A DNA stretch of 64,000 nucleotides from Chiua virens (lineage: Eukaryota; Basidiomycota; Agaricomycetes; Boletales; Boletaceae), in NCBI GenBank assembly GCA_019787685.1, contig JAHNUO010000015.1:248001-312000 (forward strand), written 5' to 3'. Shown here in pieces: positions 1-10,789 of the stretch (its first letter is position 1; every line of letters starts with the position of its first letter). The notes below the pieces were generated by a model. The model was given only the letters and a program-made list of their open reading frames with translations, had not been told where the DNA came from and searched no databases. A program made the translations under genes and the position numbers.

Positions 1-2077
1 AAGACTAGCCCAAACCCCACAAGGTGAAGGACATTCATTCCTTCCTCAGTTTTGCAAATTTCTACTGATGTTTCATCTCCAATTACTCCAATATCATCAT
101 TCCTTTGACTTGCCTGACTCACAAGGTAATGACTGCCACTCTGCATTCCAGAACCTTAAGGATGCTTTCACCTCTGCACCTGTTCTGACGCATTGGGTCC
201 CTGATGCTCCCCTCATTATGGAAACAGACACCTCCAACTATGCTATCACCAGTATTCTCTCCATCCAGTGCTCAGATGATGAAGTCTGGCCTGTCGCGTA
301 TTAGTCTTGGATGTTATCTCCTCCGGAGCTCAACTACAATACCCATGACAAAGAACTCCTCACTATACATGAAGCATTCTGAACCTGGAGACATTACCTC
401 AAAGGCTCCAGCACTCTGGTTGACTTCATCACTGACCACAAAGATCTCAAATATTTCTCAACCACAAAACTCTTGACTCAGTGACAAGCTCGCTGGTCAG
501 AGTTCCTCAGTCAATTCAATATGATTGTTGGTTTCCGACCCAGACATCTTGGAGCTAAACCCAATGCCCTCACTTGACAATGGAATGTCTATCCCAAAGA
601 GGGGGATAGAGACTATGCTCATATCAATTCTCATAACTTTAGACCTGTCTTTACCCAAGAACGGCTTGTGTTTTTCCTTAGAGCAACATGTCTCGCTGCT
701 CCAGTACTCTGAGCAAGCACCCTCTTCAACCTTAAAACCATTCATAACAATATCCTCTCTGCTCTACCCTCCAATCCTCTAGCTACAGTACATATGTCCA
801 AGTCCGAACTCTCGGAGTCATGTTGAAATGTCGATTCAGACAGTTTCTTATGCCTAGACAATCACATCTATGTCCCCAACTCCAATGATCTCTGACTCTG
901 AGTACTCCAATACAAACATGACCATCTACTCTCCGGACACTTCAGACAAAACTGCACTTTGGAACTTATTTGCTGCAAATACACTTGGCCTGGAATCAGG
1001 ACATTCATCAAAGAGTATATCTCATCCTGTACCTTCTGTGCTCACGCAAAGGTTCCAAGACATAAGCCTTATGGATTACTGAAACAACTCCCCATTCCCG
1101 AATGTCCCTGGAGCTCCATATCGATGGACTTCATCAAACAGCTTCCTTCATCCTCTGGCTACACTGCCATCCTAGTCATAGTAGACCACCTGTCAAAACA
1201 GTGCATCTTTATCTCCACCTACGACATGATAACATCCCTGGACTTGGCTAAGTTGTTCCTTTTCCATGTGTTCTTGAAACATGAAGTTTCTTCCCACATC
1301 ATATCAGATCGCAGATCAGAATTTGTGTCACACTTCTTTAGGTCCCTTGGAAAGGCCTTAGACATCCAGCTCCATTTCACCTCCGGTTATCACCCTGAAG
1401 GAGATGGCCAGACAGAGCATATGAACTAGATCCTAGAACAATATCTCCAAGTCTACTGTGACTACCAACAGGACAACTGGTCCAAACTCCTGCCCCTCAT
1501 AGAGTTCTCATACAACAATGCTTCGAATGCCACCACTGGTGTCTCTCCATTCTTCACCAACAAGGGCTACCACCCAAACATCTCTGTGTACCCTGAACAG
1601 GACATGATCTCCGCACGCATGCATGAATACTCTGTCAATCTTGACTCACTCCATCAATTTCTTCAAGAGGAAATGGCCCACGCTCAAGAATAATACCAAG
1701 GACCTGCTGACACCAGGTGAACTCTAGCTCTGGACTTCAAAGTCGGAGACCAGGTATTCATCAAGGCTAAGTACTTCAGAACTACCTGGCCCTCTAAGAA
1801 ACTCTCCAACAAGAATTTAGGGCCATATGATATCATTGCTCAAGCTAGGACCCACTCCTTCACACTCTGTCTCCCCGACTCCATGAAGTCCATACACCCA
1901 GTGTTCCACATCTCTCAATTAGAATCTTGTGTTCCAAACACCATACTCAACCATGTTCAACCCCCACCACCTCTGATTGAAGTAGACAGTGAACTGGAGT
2001 ATGAGATCTCTGAAATCCTTGATGCCAAAATGGACACAACTCCTGATCTCCAGACTTCTTACTTAGAACCTTCTTGA
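1..2077 (+). pseudogene. Ty3/gypsy pol remnant: RT end, RNase H, integrase, C-terminal tail
   Basis: Conceptual translation across stops gives the end of a Ty3/gypsy polyprotein. The RT connection region (around 1-130, VKDIHSFLSFANFY-like) is followed by RNase H (METDTSNYAI near 218-250; HDKELLTIHEAF near 340-380). Integrase follows, with an H2C2 zinc site (C-x2-C at CTFCAHAK near 1030-1050) and a D,D-35-E core: D in MDFIKQL (about 1128), D in ISDRRSEF (about 1310), E in TEHMN (about 1418). The tail FHISQLE...EYEISEILDAK (1900-2030) is the usual end of fungal chromodomain-type or Tf2-like elements. The 5' part lies outside the window. In-frame stops include TAG at 1427-1429 and several TGA where CGA is expected, so it is inactive. 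Its 3' LTR follows at once. Confidence 0.93.
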
Positions 2078-2184
2078 TTCCTCTTGTCTCTTTTTATACT
2101 AGTGTTACATTAGTAATAACCTGTGTCTTGCTTAACAGCACAGCTCTGACCTCTGTACATACCCGACTCCACTCTGGTTACATA

Positions 2185-2400
2185 CAGTGACTCCAAAAAC
2201 CATTCCAATAACTAACCCCAAACCAGGGTGTGAAGCATCCCGCAACCACCCGTGGGAATCACACCTCACTTTGGTGAGACCAAACAGAGTACAAATTCTT
2301 GGCTACAAATTGGTCTCTTGGTCATGTGATTTGGCTCAAGGGCTATGGAGATATGCCTATTTTAAATTAAGATTACCATTGGAACAGTTTTTGGACTTTT
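2185..2400 (+). repeat. Left TIR of Tc1 element 1
   Basis: It pairs inverted with 3581-3795 over its whole length, with scattered mismatches. The outer end (CAGTGACTCCAAAAAC) and the inner end (CAGTTTTTGGACTTTT) are themselves inverted copies of one motif, probably transposase-binding sites. Confidence 0.92.
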
Positions 2401-2626
2401 AATATGAGATATAGGATCTCAATATTGTAAGAGGTTATTTGCTGTTGTTTGGTACTACAAACAACAATATACATGTAAACATGTCATCTGAGTTTTAAAA
2501 CATTCACACATCTCTTTACTCTTTACCACTATCATCATATGATCTCTCTCTACTACTCAAAAGAATACCATTCTTGCTCAGCTTGATTCTGGTCACTCTA
2601 TTCACTCTATTGCATCTAGCACTGGT

Positions 2627-3553
2627 GTGGGCCTTGCTACTATCTCCAGACTTTGTTCCAAGGAGCGTTCTGACCTCCAAAAGTCTACTGGGGGTTATCC
2701 ACCCAAGCTTTCTCCTATCAATATTCGCCATGCTATCCATCTCATCTCTTCTCACAAGGCAGAGAATGCTGTCCAGGTTACCAAAGCACTCTCCAATGTC
2801 ATTAACCAGCCTCTTCATCCTAACACCATTCATCACCACCTGAAAAAATCTGGGTTGAAGGCTGTAGTCAAGTCCAAATGTCCTTTACTTTCTGCTAAAC
2901 ATTGCAAGGCTCTCTTGGACTTTGCTATTGCTCACAAGGATTGGATTATAGAGGACTGGAAGAGGGTCATATGGTCTGATGAGACCAAAATCAATCGCCT
3001 AGGGTCAGATGGGTGCAAGTGGGTATGGAAAAAGCCAGGTGAGAGCCTCAGTGACAGGCTAGTACAAGAAACTGTGAAATTTGGAGGAGGATCTGTGATG
3101 GTATGGGGGTGTATGACTTGGCAGGGAGTTGGCTATGCTGCTAAGATTGATAATAGGATGGATGGGGACCTTTACCTTCAGATTTTGAAGGATGATCTGT
3201 TGAATACTCTGCAGTATTATGGTCTTGATCCACCTGACATCATCTTTCAGGAAGACAATGACCTCAAGCACACCTGTAGAAAGGTAAAGGAGTGGTTGGA
3301 AGAGCAGGATTTTGAGACCATGGTGTGGCCTGCACAGTCCCCTGACCTCAATCCCATTGAACATCTCTGGAGTTACCTCAAGAGAAGGCTGGCAGAGTAT
3401 GAACATCCCCCTAAGGGAATTTTGGAGTTATGGGAGAAGATTCAGGAGGTATGGGAGGAAATACCAGTTAAGGAGTGTCAGAAGTTGATTGAAAGCATGC
3501 CAAGGAGGGTACAGGCTGTGGTTAAGGCCAAAGGAGGATACATCAAGTACTGA
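2627..3553 (+). CDS. Tc1-like DD34E transposase, long open frame lacking its first codons
   Basis: The 308 codons are uninterrupted. Residues 1-60 are the second helix-turn-helix (GLATISRLCSK; GYPPKLSPINIRHAIHLI). The catalytic core follows: first D in IWSDETK, second D in QEDNDLKHTC, E in SPDLNPIEHLW. The second D and the E are separated by 34 residues. DNDPKH has become DNDLKH, a mild departure. The same phase stays open upstream to a TGA at 2540-2542 and encodes the first HTH (AQLDSGHSIHSIASSTG). Comparison with element 2, where the start reads ATGAAATCT, shows the original start has become ATATGATCT, so the full protein (about 337 residues, normal for Tc1) no longer has its own ATG. This is the least damaged transposase in the window. 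Confidence 0.93.
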   Translation: MGLATISRLCSKERSDLQKSTGGYPPKLSPINIRHAIHLISSHKAENAVQVTKALSNVINQPLHPNTIHHHLKKSGLKAVVKSKCPLLSAKHCKALLDFAIAHKDWIIEDWKRVIWSDETKINRLGSDGCKWVWKKPGESLSDRLVQETVKFGGGSVMVWGCMTWQGVGYAAKIDNRMDGDLYLQILKDDLLNTLQYYGLDPPDIIFQEDNDLKHTCRKVKEWLEEQDFETMVWPAQSPDLNPIEHLWSYLKRRLAEYEHPPKGILELWEKIQEVWEEIPVKECQKLIESMPRRVQAVVKAKGGYIKY

Positions 3554-3580
3554 TATATACCAAATACCCTCTCAGTATCA

Positions 3581-3795
3581 AAAGTCCAAAAACTGTTCCA
3601 ATGGTAATCCTGATTTAAAATAGGCATATCTCCACAGCCCGTGAGTCAAATCACATGACCAAGGGACCAATTTGTAGCCAAGTATTTGTACTTTGTTTGG
3701 TCTCACCAAAGTGAGGTGTGATTCCCACGGGTGATTGCAGGGCGCTTTGTGCCCCAGTTTGGGGTTAGTTATTGGAACAGTTTTTGGAGTCACTA
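3581..3795 (-). repeat. Right TIR of Tc1 element 1
   Basis: Inverted partner of 2185-2400. The inner edge reads AAGTCCAAAAACTGTTCC and the outer tip GGAGTCACTA before the TA duplication. The terminal base is A where the left tip predicts G. Confidence 0.92.
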
Positions 3796-4139
3796 TACTT
3801 TCCCGATTACCATCTTACTCAGTTTCTTACCAACTCTGTTACTAATCTCCATTCTACTCCAAGTATATAAACTGTAGTACCCTGACTTTGTACCCTCAGT
3901 CTGAATATTAGTTTTACCTTCTATTCCCTCCAAACTCCATAAAGACCTCAATAGTCTTACCTCTGCTTGACTTCACTTCGGTGTCAAGCCTCACCTCCAA
4001 CCTCCAACCTCTATTCTCTGAAATAAAGGACAGACCTGTGACAAGGGTGCACTACACATGGTGAAGCCAAGTCCCTCCACAAGAATAACTCTGGAGTTCT
4101 GGAGTTCACACCCCGAGTAGACCCAGTCTTAACAGTAGC

Positions 4140-6560
4140 TATCTTCCTGAGTTGTGTGAGAGATGTACTCCTGAATAGATAAACATGTTGGGTTGACACA
4201 CAAGGAATAATATAAGAAAACTCACCTTGAGACAATCCTGGAATTTGAGGATTGCATCTCACCCAGCCCACATAGTGCTTTCAGTCTGAACATCAAGCAT
4301 AATAGAAATGTAATATTTGATGTAAGCAGTAATGCACCTCAAAAGTGCATAACCCATCAGTCCACCCCTCACATGAGCACATTCTGTGCAGTATACAGTA
4401 TTTGCTTCAGAAGTTTAGACTTAGTAAAGAAAAATACTTTTCAGTGTTGATGTACCTTCGAAACATCCAAGAACTTCTTGCCATCACTATAAAAAATGTT
4501 TGTTACACTGGAGAAATAGCTGAAATTTCTCTATCTGGGAAAGTTCGCATGTCTAATAAAGAATCAAAGGGACAACATGATAAGTAGACAAAATCAGAAA
4601 CAAACACAAAATGATACATACTGCATATCTACATTACTTGTTGCAATGTGTCTGAGTTGATTGAGCCATGCCTTGAGTTCTTCAAACAGGTGCTTCCCAA
4701 AAAGCCCCAGGTTGTCAACATGCAATAGGTCAAAACCTAATGCTTTGTAGGGGCAACTGTGCCTGACAGGCCAAAATGTGTTCTGTGTAGTGCCTCAATA
4801 AAATTTCTAATGTCAATAATGCATCACATACCTTGACTGGACAAAGGCCTTGTTCCTTCAAAACCATCTCCTGAGTAGAACAATTGTTTTGCTTCACAAA
4901 TTAATAGCATGCCTCTGATTCTTCTGAAGACCAAAGAGGGAAGATGCAACAATGGTCATGAAGCTTATCTTGCACAACTAGGCAGATAGGACAGGGACAA
5001 TCCAAATGAAGACCTCTTATTAGTGTCATGATACACTTGTCAATGTGAGTGAGAACAAATGTGATCAAAATAGGGTCATAATTCAAATCAGGGCCAAGAC
5101 GTACTGTTCTTTATAGTCAGCTGATAAGATCAATATGATTGGGAACAACCTGTGGAGGATACTGTCAAAAAACTCATGTGCAAAACCAACTTCAGACAAT
5201 GAAACAATTTTCTCCAGCAGTTTGCGAAATAACTCATGTCAAACTACCCGCTTCAAGTTGGTCCACAAAAGTTTCCCTTCTCCACCCAAATCTTCAGGAA
5301 GCTGTTTAAATGACATTGCAGTGATTAGGGCAAGTGTGTAAGCACACATTGAGAACACCATAGATACCATAGGTAACCATCTGACAAGTTGTCCACCACC
5401 CACACCATCTCCATTCTGGATATCCACTGGAAGGTTTCTGCATTGAGCAATGACCAGGTATGCTTTGACTTTCCTGGATGATGAAAGATGGGTCTTATCA
5501 GCATATAAAATAAATACAAATGGAACCCCGTTGAGATCCTTTGGTAGCTTAGACTACAGAAATAAATAACCATTGTGGCATGCAAAATATATCACATAAG
5601 AATCAGTTCACTGTGATACACAAAGTATAAGGTTAAAGATATCTGCCTACTTGAATATCCCACCATGTGTCCACCATCCAAGGCTCACTGGCATGGATGA
5701 AATGTTCAAAGGATGTCCCATTGTGTTTGTACAGGGATTGAGCATCCCAGATGAAGTGAAGCCTGAGCAAAGGGTCTTGCAAGAGATCCAGTGCCCAGTT
5801 CCACAGAGGGCAAATGTAGACGCTGAGAGTGATTTCTGACTTGTCATGCAGCACAGTCATAGATTCCTCCTGAAACTAATAGATCAATGGCACCGGAAGT
5901 ATTGTTGGTAATATTCAACCCTAACCTACCAGTGTGAGCTTGTGTGCAGCATGTGACCATGCATCAGCAACATCTTTCTGGGTTTTCAGGCTAAAGTTGG
6001 TTTTCGTCTGACCTCCACAATTTTCCAGACAAGACAAAGAAGCTTGTTAATATAATCCTTGCTTATAGCAGCAGCATGCATAATTTCTGCAAACTCAAAG
6101 TCTTCACATGAATTGAAAGGTTCCCAGGGTTGAGTACTGGGAGGAGGCCATGGATTCACTCAGTGACCAAACATGGAAAAGGATTTGTAATCAGCCTTTT
6201 GACCAGTGTTAGGATGGTATTCAATTTTGAAGCTGTCTGGTACTGCAGCAGTGCTTGAATTGGATATTGAAGATGTGGCTGAGATGAGATTGATACTGAT
6301 AAACAGCAGAGGATGGTTGCCACTTCATTTGGAATTGGCACTATAAATAAACACTAGAATATCATCAGAAAGCATCAGTTCGCTATATAAATGAATGTAC
6401 TTGGATGGCTCTGACAGGAGTCAACACTCATTGCCTCATTGGCACTGAGATGATTATGGGCATGATCACCATTGCCAGTATTTTCCATGTAGTCTGCAAA
6501 AGACAATGGACCTGGACCAGTGTCAGGGAATGGGGGTGCAATGGTGGTGCTCTCTGAGCA
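4140..6560 (-). pseudogene. Plavaka-type DDE transposase, near-complete but decayed
   Basis: Read on the minus strand, split frames give the usual order of a Plavaka (CACTA-superfamily) transposase. N-terminal acidic segment (PFPDTGPGPLSFADYME, about 6540-6480). Then PWEPFNSCEDFEFAEIMHA (about 6130-6070). Then FEHFIHASEPW and WWDIQ (about 5720-5650), VPFVFILYADKTHLSS (about 5535-5470), GGGQLVRWLP (about 5400) and LLWTNLKRVV (about 5260). Then LIRGLHLDCPCPICLV (about 5020-4970), FWPVRHSCPYKALGFDLLH and NLGLFGKHLFEELKAWL (about 4790-4660). Then FSSVTNIFYSDGKKFLDVSK (about 4500-4450). A GT-AG intron seems to lie at about 4160-4220. Multiple stops and frameshifts make it a pseudogene. It abuts LTR-A at 4134. 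Confidence 0.88.
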
Positions 6561-6889
6561 CCTTGTTGTGGAACACTTTCAGTTTATGAAGTACATACTT
6601 TCTTTCATTCTCTTCCCTTGCTCACCCTGTTCACTTCAGATCAGGTCTAGAAACTGGAGCAATATATGACTTCATTGTCTGAAGTCTTCTTCCTGGCAAG
6701 CCAAGAATTTGAGAATCATAGCAAGCCCATTGACTGTCCCAAGACATCAACACCCACTGCCAGAGTACCATTATTGTGTATCAGTGCGTTGGCTCCATTC
6801 AACTCAACTGACATTACCCACATGCTAGTTGGACCAATGAGGATCATTTCAGAATGAGTCACATTATCTCATCCTCTCTACAATGTTTT

Positions 6890-7215
6890 ATTTATTTCCT
6901 CTGTCATCTAGCTTATCCTTCCTGCATTGTCTGTCTGTCCCTCTATGTTAGTTTGCACATCCTCTTTGTTGTTTTACCCACTTACTGCATGGTCCAGTTC
7001 CCTGCATTGTTTTACCCACTCTCTGCCTCATTTCACTCATTCTCCTTGTGTCATTTTGCTCACTCTGCCTTACTTTGCCCATCCTTTGTGGTCTCACTCA
7101 TCCTCTCTATTGTCTTGCCTATCCTGCCTGTCATCTTGCCTAATCTCTCTGTGTTATATTGCCTGACCCCTCCATGTCATCCAGCCTGCCCAACCTCTTT
7201 ACCTTGTTCATCTAT
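6890..7215. repeat. Degenerate pyrimidine-rich minisatellite, period about 24-27 bp
   Basis: The + strand repeats an imperfect unit of the form CATNNTNTTNCCCAYYCTCT (for example TTTTACCCACTCTCTGC, TTTTGCTCACTCTGCC, TCTTGCCTATCCTGCC, TCTTGCCTAATCTCTC). About 12 diverged units are visible. It keeps a 158-codon frame open at 6854-7330, but the Leu/Ser/Pro/Cys/His-rich product has no domain and is best explained by the repeat. Confidence 0.65.
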
Positions 7216-8012
7216 CTTTCTTATGTTGACCCACCTGTTATTGCTTCAGTGTGTCAACCCATACATTCTACTATGTCACTATGAATCTACAATCTCAGGT
7301 TACTGTAGTAATCCAAGGGTCAGTAATTAAGTAGGGATCTAGTTAGTATTACTATCAACAATTGAGATGCACTTTGATTGCTATATAATTTGGAGGACCC
7401 TTTGGAATATTGAGACTGACTTGGAACCTGATTGGAATTCTCACATTAGGGGTTTGCCTTTTATCTCATTTCTATTTTGGACCCTGGCTTGAAATGGGCT
7501 TGCAACCCAATTGGGAGGCATGGAAGATGAGTCCAGTCTGACTGTGGCCCAGGTGTGGAATTACCTTGAAATCACCTGGACTCAGGGTTCTAGCCCTTGT
7601 GATGACATTGTAATTCTGTTGGGTCCAATTCCAAGCATCTTGGAATTTACTTGTCATCATACTGACACATTGGGACCTTAAAAGGCCTTAGCAGGGGCAT
7701 GGCAATTACCTAATTATTTTTATAACACTCTGTTAAGAGTGCATTCCTGTGAATCACACACCACTGGTGAATGAGAGGAATCAGGTCTTTACAGTATGTG
7801 AAAATGGATTCATTGAGAGTTTGACTGTCAGGATCAATGAGAAATGTAAACTTGGCATTTTGTGCAATTGCAAGATCATTCACAGCCTTCTCAGTCCCCA
7901 GACTGAGGAAAGTCTATTCATGGCTGACATCTTGGTACTCTTGTCTGAGTGGGCCATCATACATGATGATGATCTATATAAGGATATACAGAAGGGATTT
8001 GACATTGTCTGC
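7216..8012. other. No recognisable gene
   Basis: Moderately GC-balanced unique sequence with only short open frames (for example 7749-8189 on +, which runs into the LTR-A copy). I see no domain, repeat or RNA gene here. Confidence 0.5.
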
Positions 8013-8041
8013 ATACAGTGGCTCAAACAACTGTCCCAATG

Positions 8042-8631
8042 TGTTAGAGACCATGTGACTTGGAGATTACCAACTCCAGATCTCTGGAGTTGTGGCATCA
8101 GATGGGACTTGGCTTCACCATATGTGGTGCATCCTTGTCACAGTCTGTCCCTGTATTTACAGACATGCAGAGAATGGTGGTTGAAATAAGACTCAACACA
8201 TAAAGTGGAGTTCAGCAGAGTGAAGACCATCAAGGTCTTCTCAGAGTGTTTAGAGTGAGTCATAGAAATAAACTAATATTCAGACTGAAGTTACAATTGA
8301 AGTAACTACAATTTATATACTCAGAGGAAACAGAATGATTAGTCATGGAGCAAGGAGATAAATAATATGGAGAAATGGAGAATGACTAAAATCTGAGTAA
8401 GACAGATATTGGGAAACTAAATAACTTAGTAGAGGTAATCGGGTACTGAGGAAGCTGGAGCTGTACTTGGAGGTGAGGCACAGGTTTATGTACTAAATGC
8501 AAAGAGAAACATATATATATAACAGACATTCAGGGTCATGAAGTTGTGTCCTGAGGGAGATTAACCCAGAGTTAACATCTAAAAGAGTCAGAGTTGTATC
8601 CAGAGGAACAGAGACAGAAGAGTATATGACA
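8042..8631 (-). repeat. LTR-A solo LTR, 590 bp
   Basis: On + it starts TGTTAGAGACC and ends GTATATGACA, the inverted ends of the family (TGTCATATA...CTAACA in LTR sense). It contains the uninterrupted form of the site used by Tc1 element 2 in another copy (CAACACATAAAGTGGAG near 8196-8212). The 5-bp flanks (CAATG left, GATGG right) do not match, so either the target duplication has decayed or the ends have been rearranged. The left flank is the tip of a MITE-like repeat. Confidence 0.9.
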
Positions 8632-8920
8632 GATGGGCCCAACTTGAGGGAGACAGAGAAGGCTAGAGCCTAGATGAGTTAGTGTCTAGATTGAAAGGCC
8701 CAGGATGTGAAAATAGAAACAGCACCAAAACGAACATGTTAAGACAAGTTGAAGGTCTTGGAGGGCAGCTACAGGTGTGATTGAATCATATGGGTGTCAA
8801 AGTGCACTTTTATTCCACACAAAAAAAAACTGGGCTAGTGCACATAATATAAAATGTGTTGTTAAAAGGAACCTAAGTACATATAGACAGGGCAAAATCA
8901 TTGTACACTAGTAGGTACAT
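8632..8920. other. No recognisable gene
   Basis: Stretch between the LTR-A copy and the MITE-like unit. A-rich tract at about 8819-8830; no coding or structural signal seen. Confidence 0.5.
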
Positions 8921-8923
8921 ATA

Positions 8924-9140
8924 CAGTGGCTCAAACAACTGTCCCAATGTTTGTATGTTTTTCACTAAATGCAATAAAACATGGTAATCACTAAACCTTA
9001 CCCAAACCTGTGGGAATATGAAATATAGTACCTACTCCTGGATTTCTATTGGACCAATGGTCAAAGGATTTGAATAAGATTTGATGAAATGGCAATCATT
9101 TCAAAATGATCACTCATTCGGACAGTTCTTTGACTTTAAG
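8924..9140 (+). repeat. MITE-like unit with degenerate terminal inverted repeats
   Basis: The left tip CAGTGGCTCAAACAACTG after a TA (8922-8923) is mirrored at 9115-9140 (CATTCGGACAGTTCTTTGAC). AACTGTCC-x-AATG is shared by both arms. The CAGTG tip and TA suggest a Tc1/mariner-derived non-autonomous element of ~217 bp with no coding capacity. The same 30-base tip recurs at 8013-8042 against LTR-A. Confidence 0.55.
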
Positions 9141-9714
9141 TTTGGATTACATATATCAGACCCTAACATGTTGAAAAGTACTTACATACATTTGATAATG
9201 GTTCTATTATGTTATATTTATGTAACTATCATCAGCTAGCACCATATAAACCCCACTATTTCATAGTAACTTCCCTATCTAACCTGCTTACATGCTGTAG
9301 TACAGTGGCCTTCCCAATCACTTTCAATAATCCTCAGCACAAGTCATCTTCTCCTGGATAGTTGGTCACTCTTGCTCCAATTTGGCTCTTAAAGTATCAT
9401 TGTGCATCTATACAGCCTTCTTGGATTTGCATTATCACCAGAGGGAAGGTAGTGGTGTACTTGGACATGATCTGTTTTGTAGACTGAACTGTGTTGACAT
9501 GATGCTTGGGCCCAAGCAGCTGAATGTTGAGACTGGAGGCACTAGAGCAGGACAAGTGGTAAAGGTGACCAAAGAGTGGAGACGATGAAATTGCAGGAAG
9601 AGGGAAATACTTTAAGCACATAGACAACTTAGATTTTTTTGCAGTTTCAACACCAAATTGAGTCACTAGAACATCCAAATTTGGAGCCTGACAAACTGAC
9701 TATGGCCGGAAAAT
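9141..9714. other. No recognisable gene
   Basis: AT-rich flank; only short frames (9382-9588 +, 9397-9678 -) with no recognisable domain. Confidence 0.45.
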
Positions 9715-10370
9715 GACATATCTCACTTCCTCAATCCCCTAGGCTACAGAAGCATTGCTGTAACATATGACCCCACAATAGATGGGCAAAACCTGAATGC
9801 ACAGAAATATCTTCAGTATCTAACAGAGGACTTCACTGTGTGATTCCAACTGCTGACACTTGTTGCTTTCATTGTCACAAATGATGAAGTATGGTAAATG
9901 TTCTCTTTGAGTGTTTGCTCCTAACAAAAGTGAACAGTCTCTTTTTTGTGATGGAATGCAAGGAATTCCAATCCCACTTAGATATTATTATATTGTCTAA
10001 CATTGATGACTTCCCAACATGTGTAGTGGTTGCTATGTGTAAACCTAAGCCCTCAATTTTCCTCTATCATAGGCTAAGAAGATTTGTCCATTGATGCTAC
10101 AATCTGTCCCCAAATGTTCTATTTACTGCCTATTTCAGTTGTACTACAATTGATAGCCAACACAGGCATCTATTGTCTCTCCAAGTCTTGAGTCTTATTT
10201 ATAATGTGATAGGATGGTCAAGTGTTGATGTGATTGAGGTCCACTTGGATTTGTTATTAAAAGGACCTTGTCAAGATTTCTTTGATGTTAGCATCTCCAG
10301 CTCAACATTACCAAACCATGCCCTGGACAAAGCACATATGGAAGTGATGGCCAATTCCCTACCTAATTAA
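9715..10370 (+). pseudogene. Possible hAT transposase N-terminal remnant
   Basis: Broken + frames around 9770-10100 read YLQYLTEDFTV, LLTLVAFIVTNDE, then NSLFFVMECKEFQSHLDII. This resembles the segment of fungal hAT transposases where a (LV)-x-FIV-x-NDE stretch precedes V-x-ECKEF. No BED finger or catalytic block could be found, and the part after 10100 is not recognisable. The resemblance is short, so this is a tentative call. The alternative is an unrelated decayed frame. Confidence 0.3.
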
Positions 10371-10789
10371 CAGAAGGCAGGGAAGCCTGCCTGTGATAAG
10401 AATTCCAACATGCCCAATAGCAGTAGCACCAGGGTCAGGGCCAGAAAACCTAATTGACCCACCATGGCATCTGATCCTAACTCTCAGCTAGATGTGCTAC
10501 TGAGGGGGTCGCTTGAAAACCCAATTGATCTCACAATTGAGTCTGATAATGAACTAGACATCTCCCTGAATAGAGTGCATGGTGAATGCCATAACAGGAT
10601 AGGACACACATGCTGATAAATGTTGACAAGTACCCTTTTTTTTAAAAAAAAATTCGTTGTTCATTGTCCGGCGGGGCGGAGCCCTATGTCAGACATTACA
10701 TGCGTGTACTGTACGAGATGTTTTGGTATAGTGATTTATGGTCATGTCCTTATGTTACCGGCTGGGACAACCGAGCAAAAGCCTGCATG

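Larger units (their letters stand above)
2185..3795 (+). mobile_element. Tc1/mariner element 1, complete, with long compound TIRs
   Basis: The 1.6-kb element is bounded by TIRs of about 216 bp (2185-2400 and 3581-3795) and flanked by TA at 2183-2184 and 3796-3797. The outer tip is CAGTGACTCCAAAAAC; the right tip ends CACTA, one base off. Comparing the flanks with uninterrupted LTR-A copies (TATGTAGTTT at the same place) shows a single TA target. Each TIR carries the motif twice: the tip (TCCAAAAAC, then TTCCAAT) and an inverted copy at the inner edge (ATTGGAACAGTTTTTGGA near 2377-2394). Between the TIRs lies one transposase frame. Length and layout fit a DD34E Tc1-like transposon. Confidence 0.95.
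2084..4134 (+). repeat. LTR-A copy (3' LTR of the Ty3 element), split by Tc1 element 1
   Basis: The flanks of Tc1 element 1 (2084-2184 and 3796-4134) align with the other LTR-A copies at 8042-8631, 41710-43850, 45550-46104 and 62276-62735. Shared blocks are TAACCTGTGTCTTGCTTA, AGTATATAAACTGTAG (TATA box), the GGTGAAGCCAAGTCC block and the CTTAACA 3' end. The first ~150 bp of the family consensus (TGTCATATA...) is missing, so the LTR is 5'-truncated or heavily diverged where it meets the pol stop. Directly following a Ty3 pol identifies LTR-A as the LTR of this Ty3 family. Confidence 0.88.

Noticed and set aside
2516..2839. 107-codon minus frame opposite the Tc1 transposase
   Set aside because: It is antisense to the helix-turn-helix region of the conserved transposase and has no similarity of its own.
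6854..7330. 158-codon open frame, apparently a hydrophobic membrane protein
   Set aside because: The frame lies over a degenerate pyrimidine-rich tandem repeat that stays open in more than one frame. Composition explains it better than a gene.
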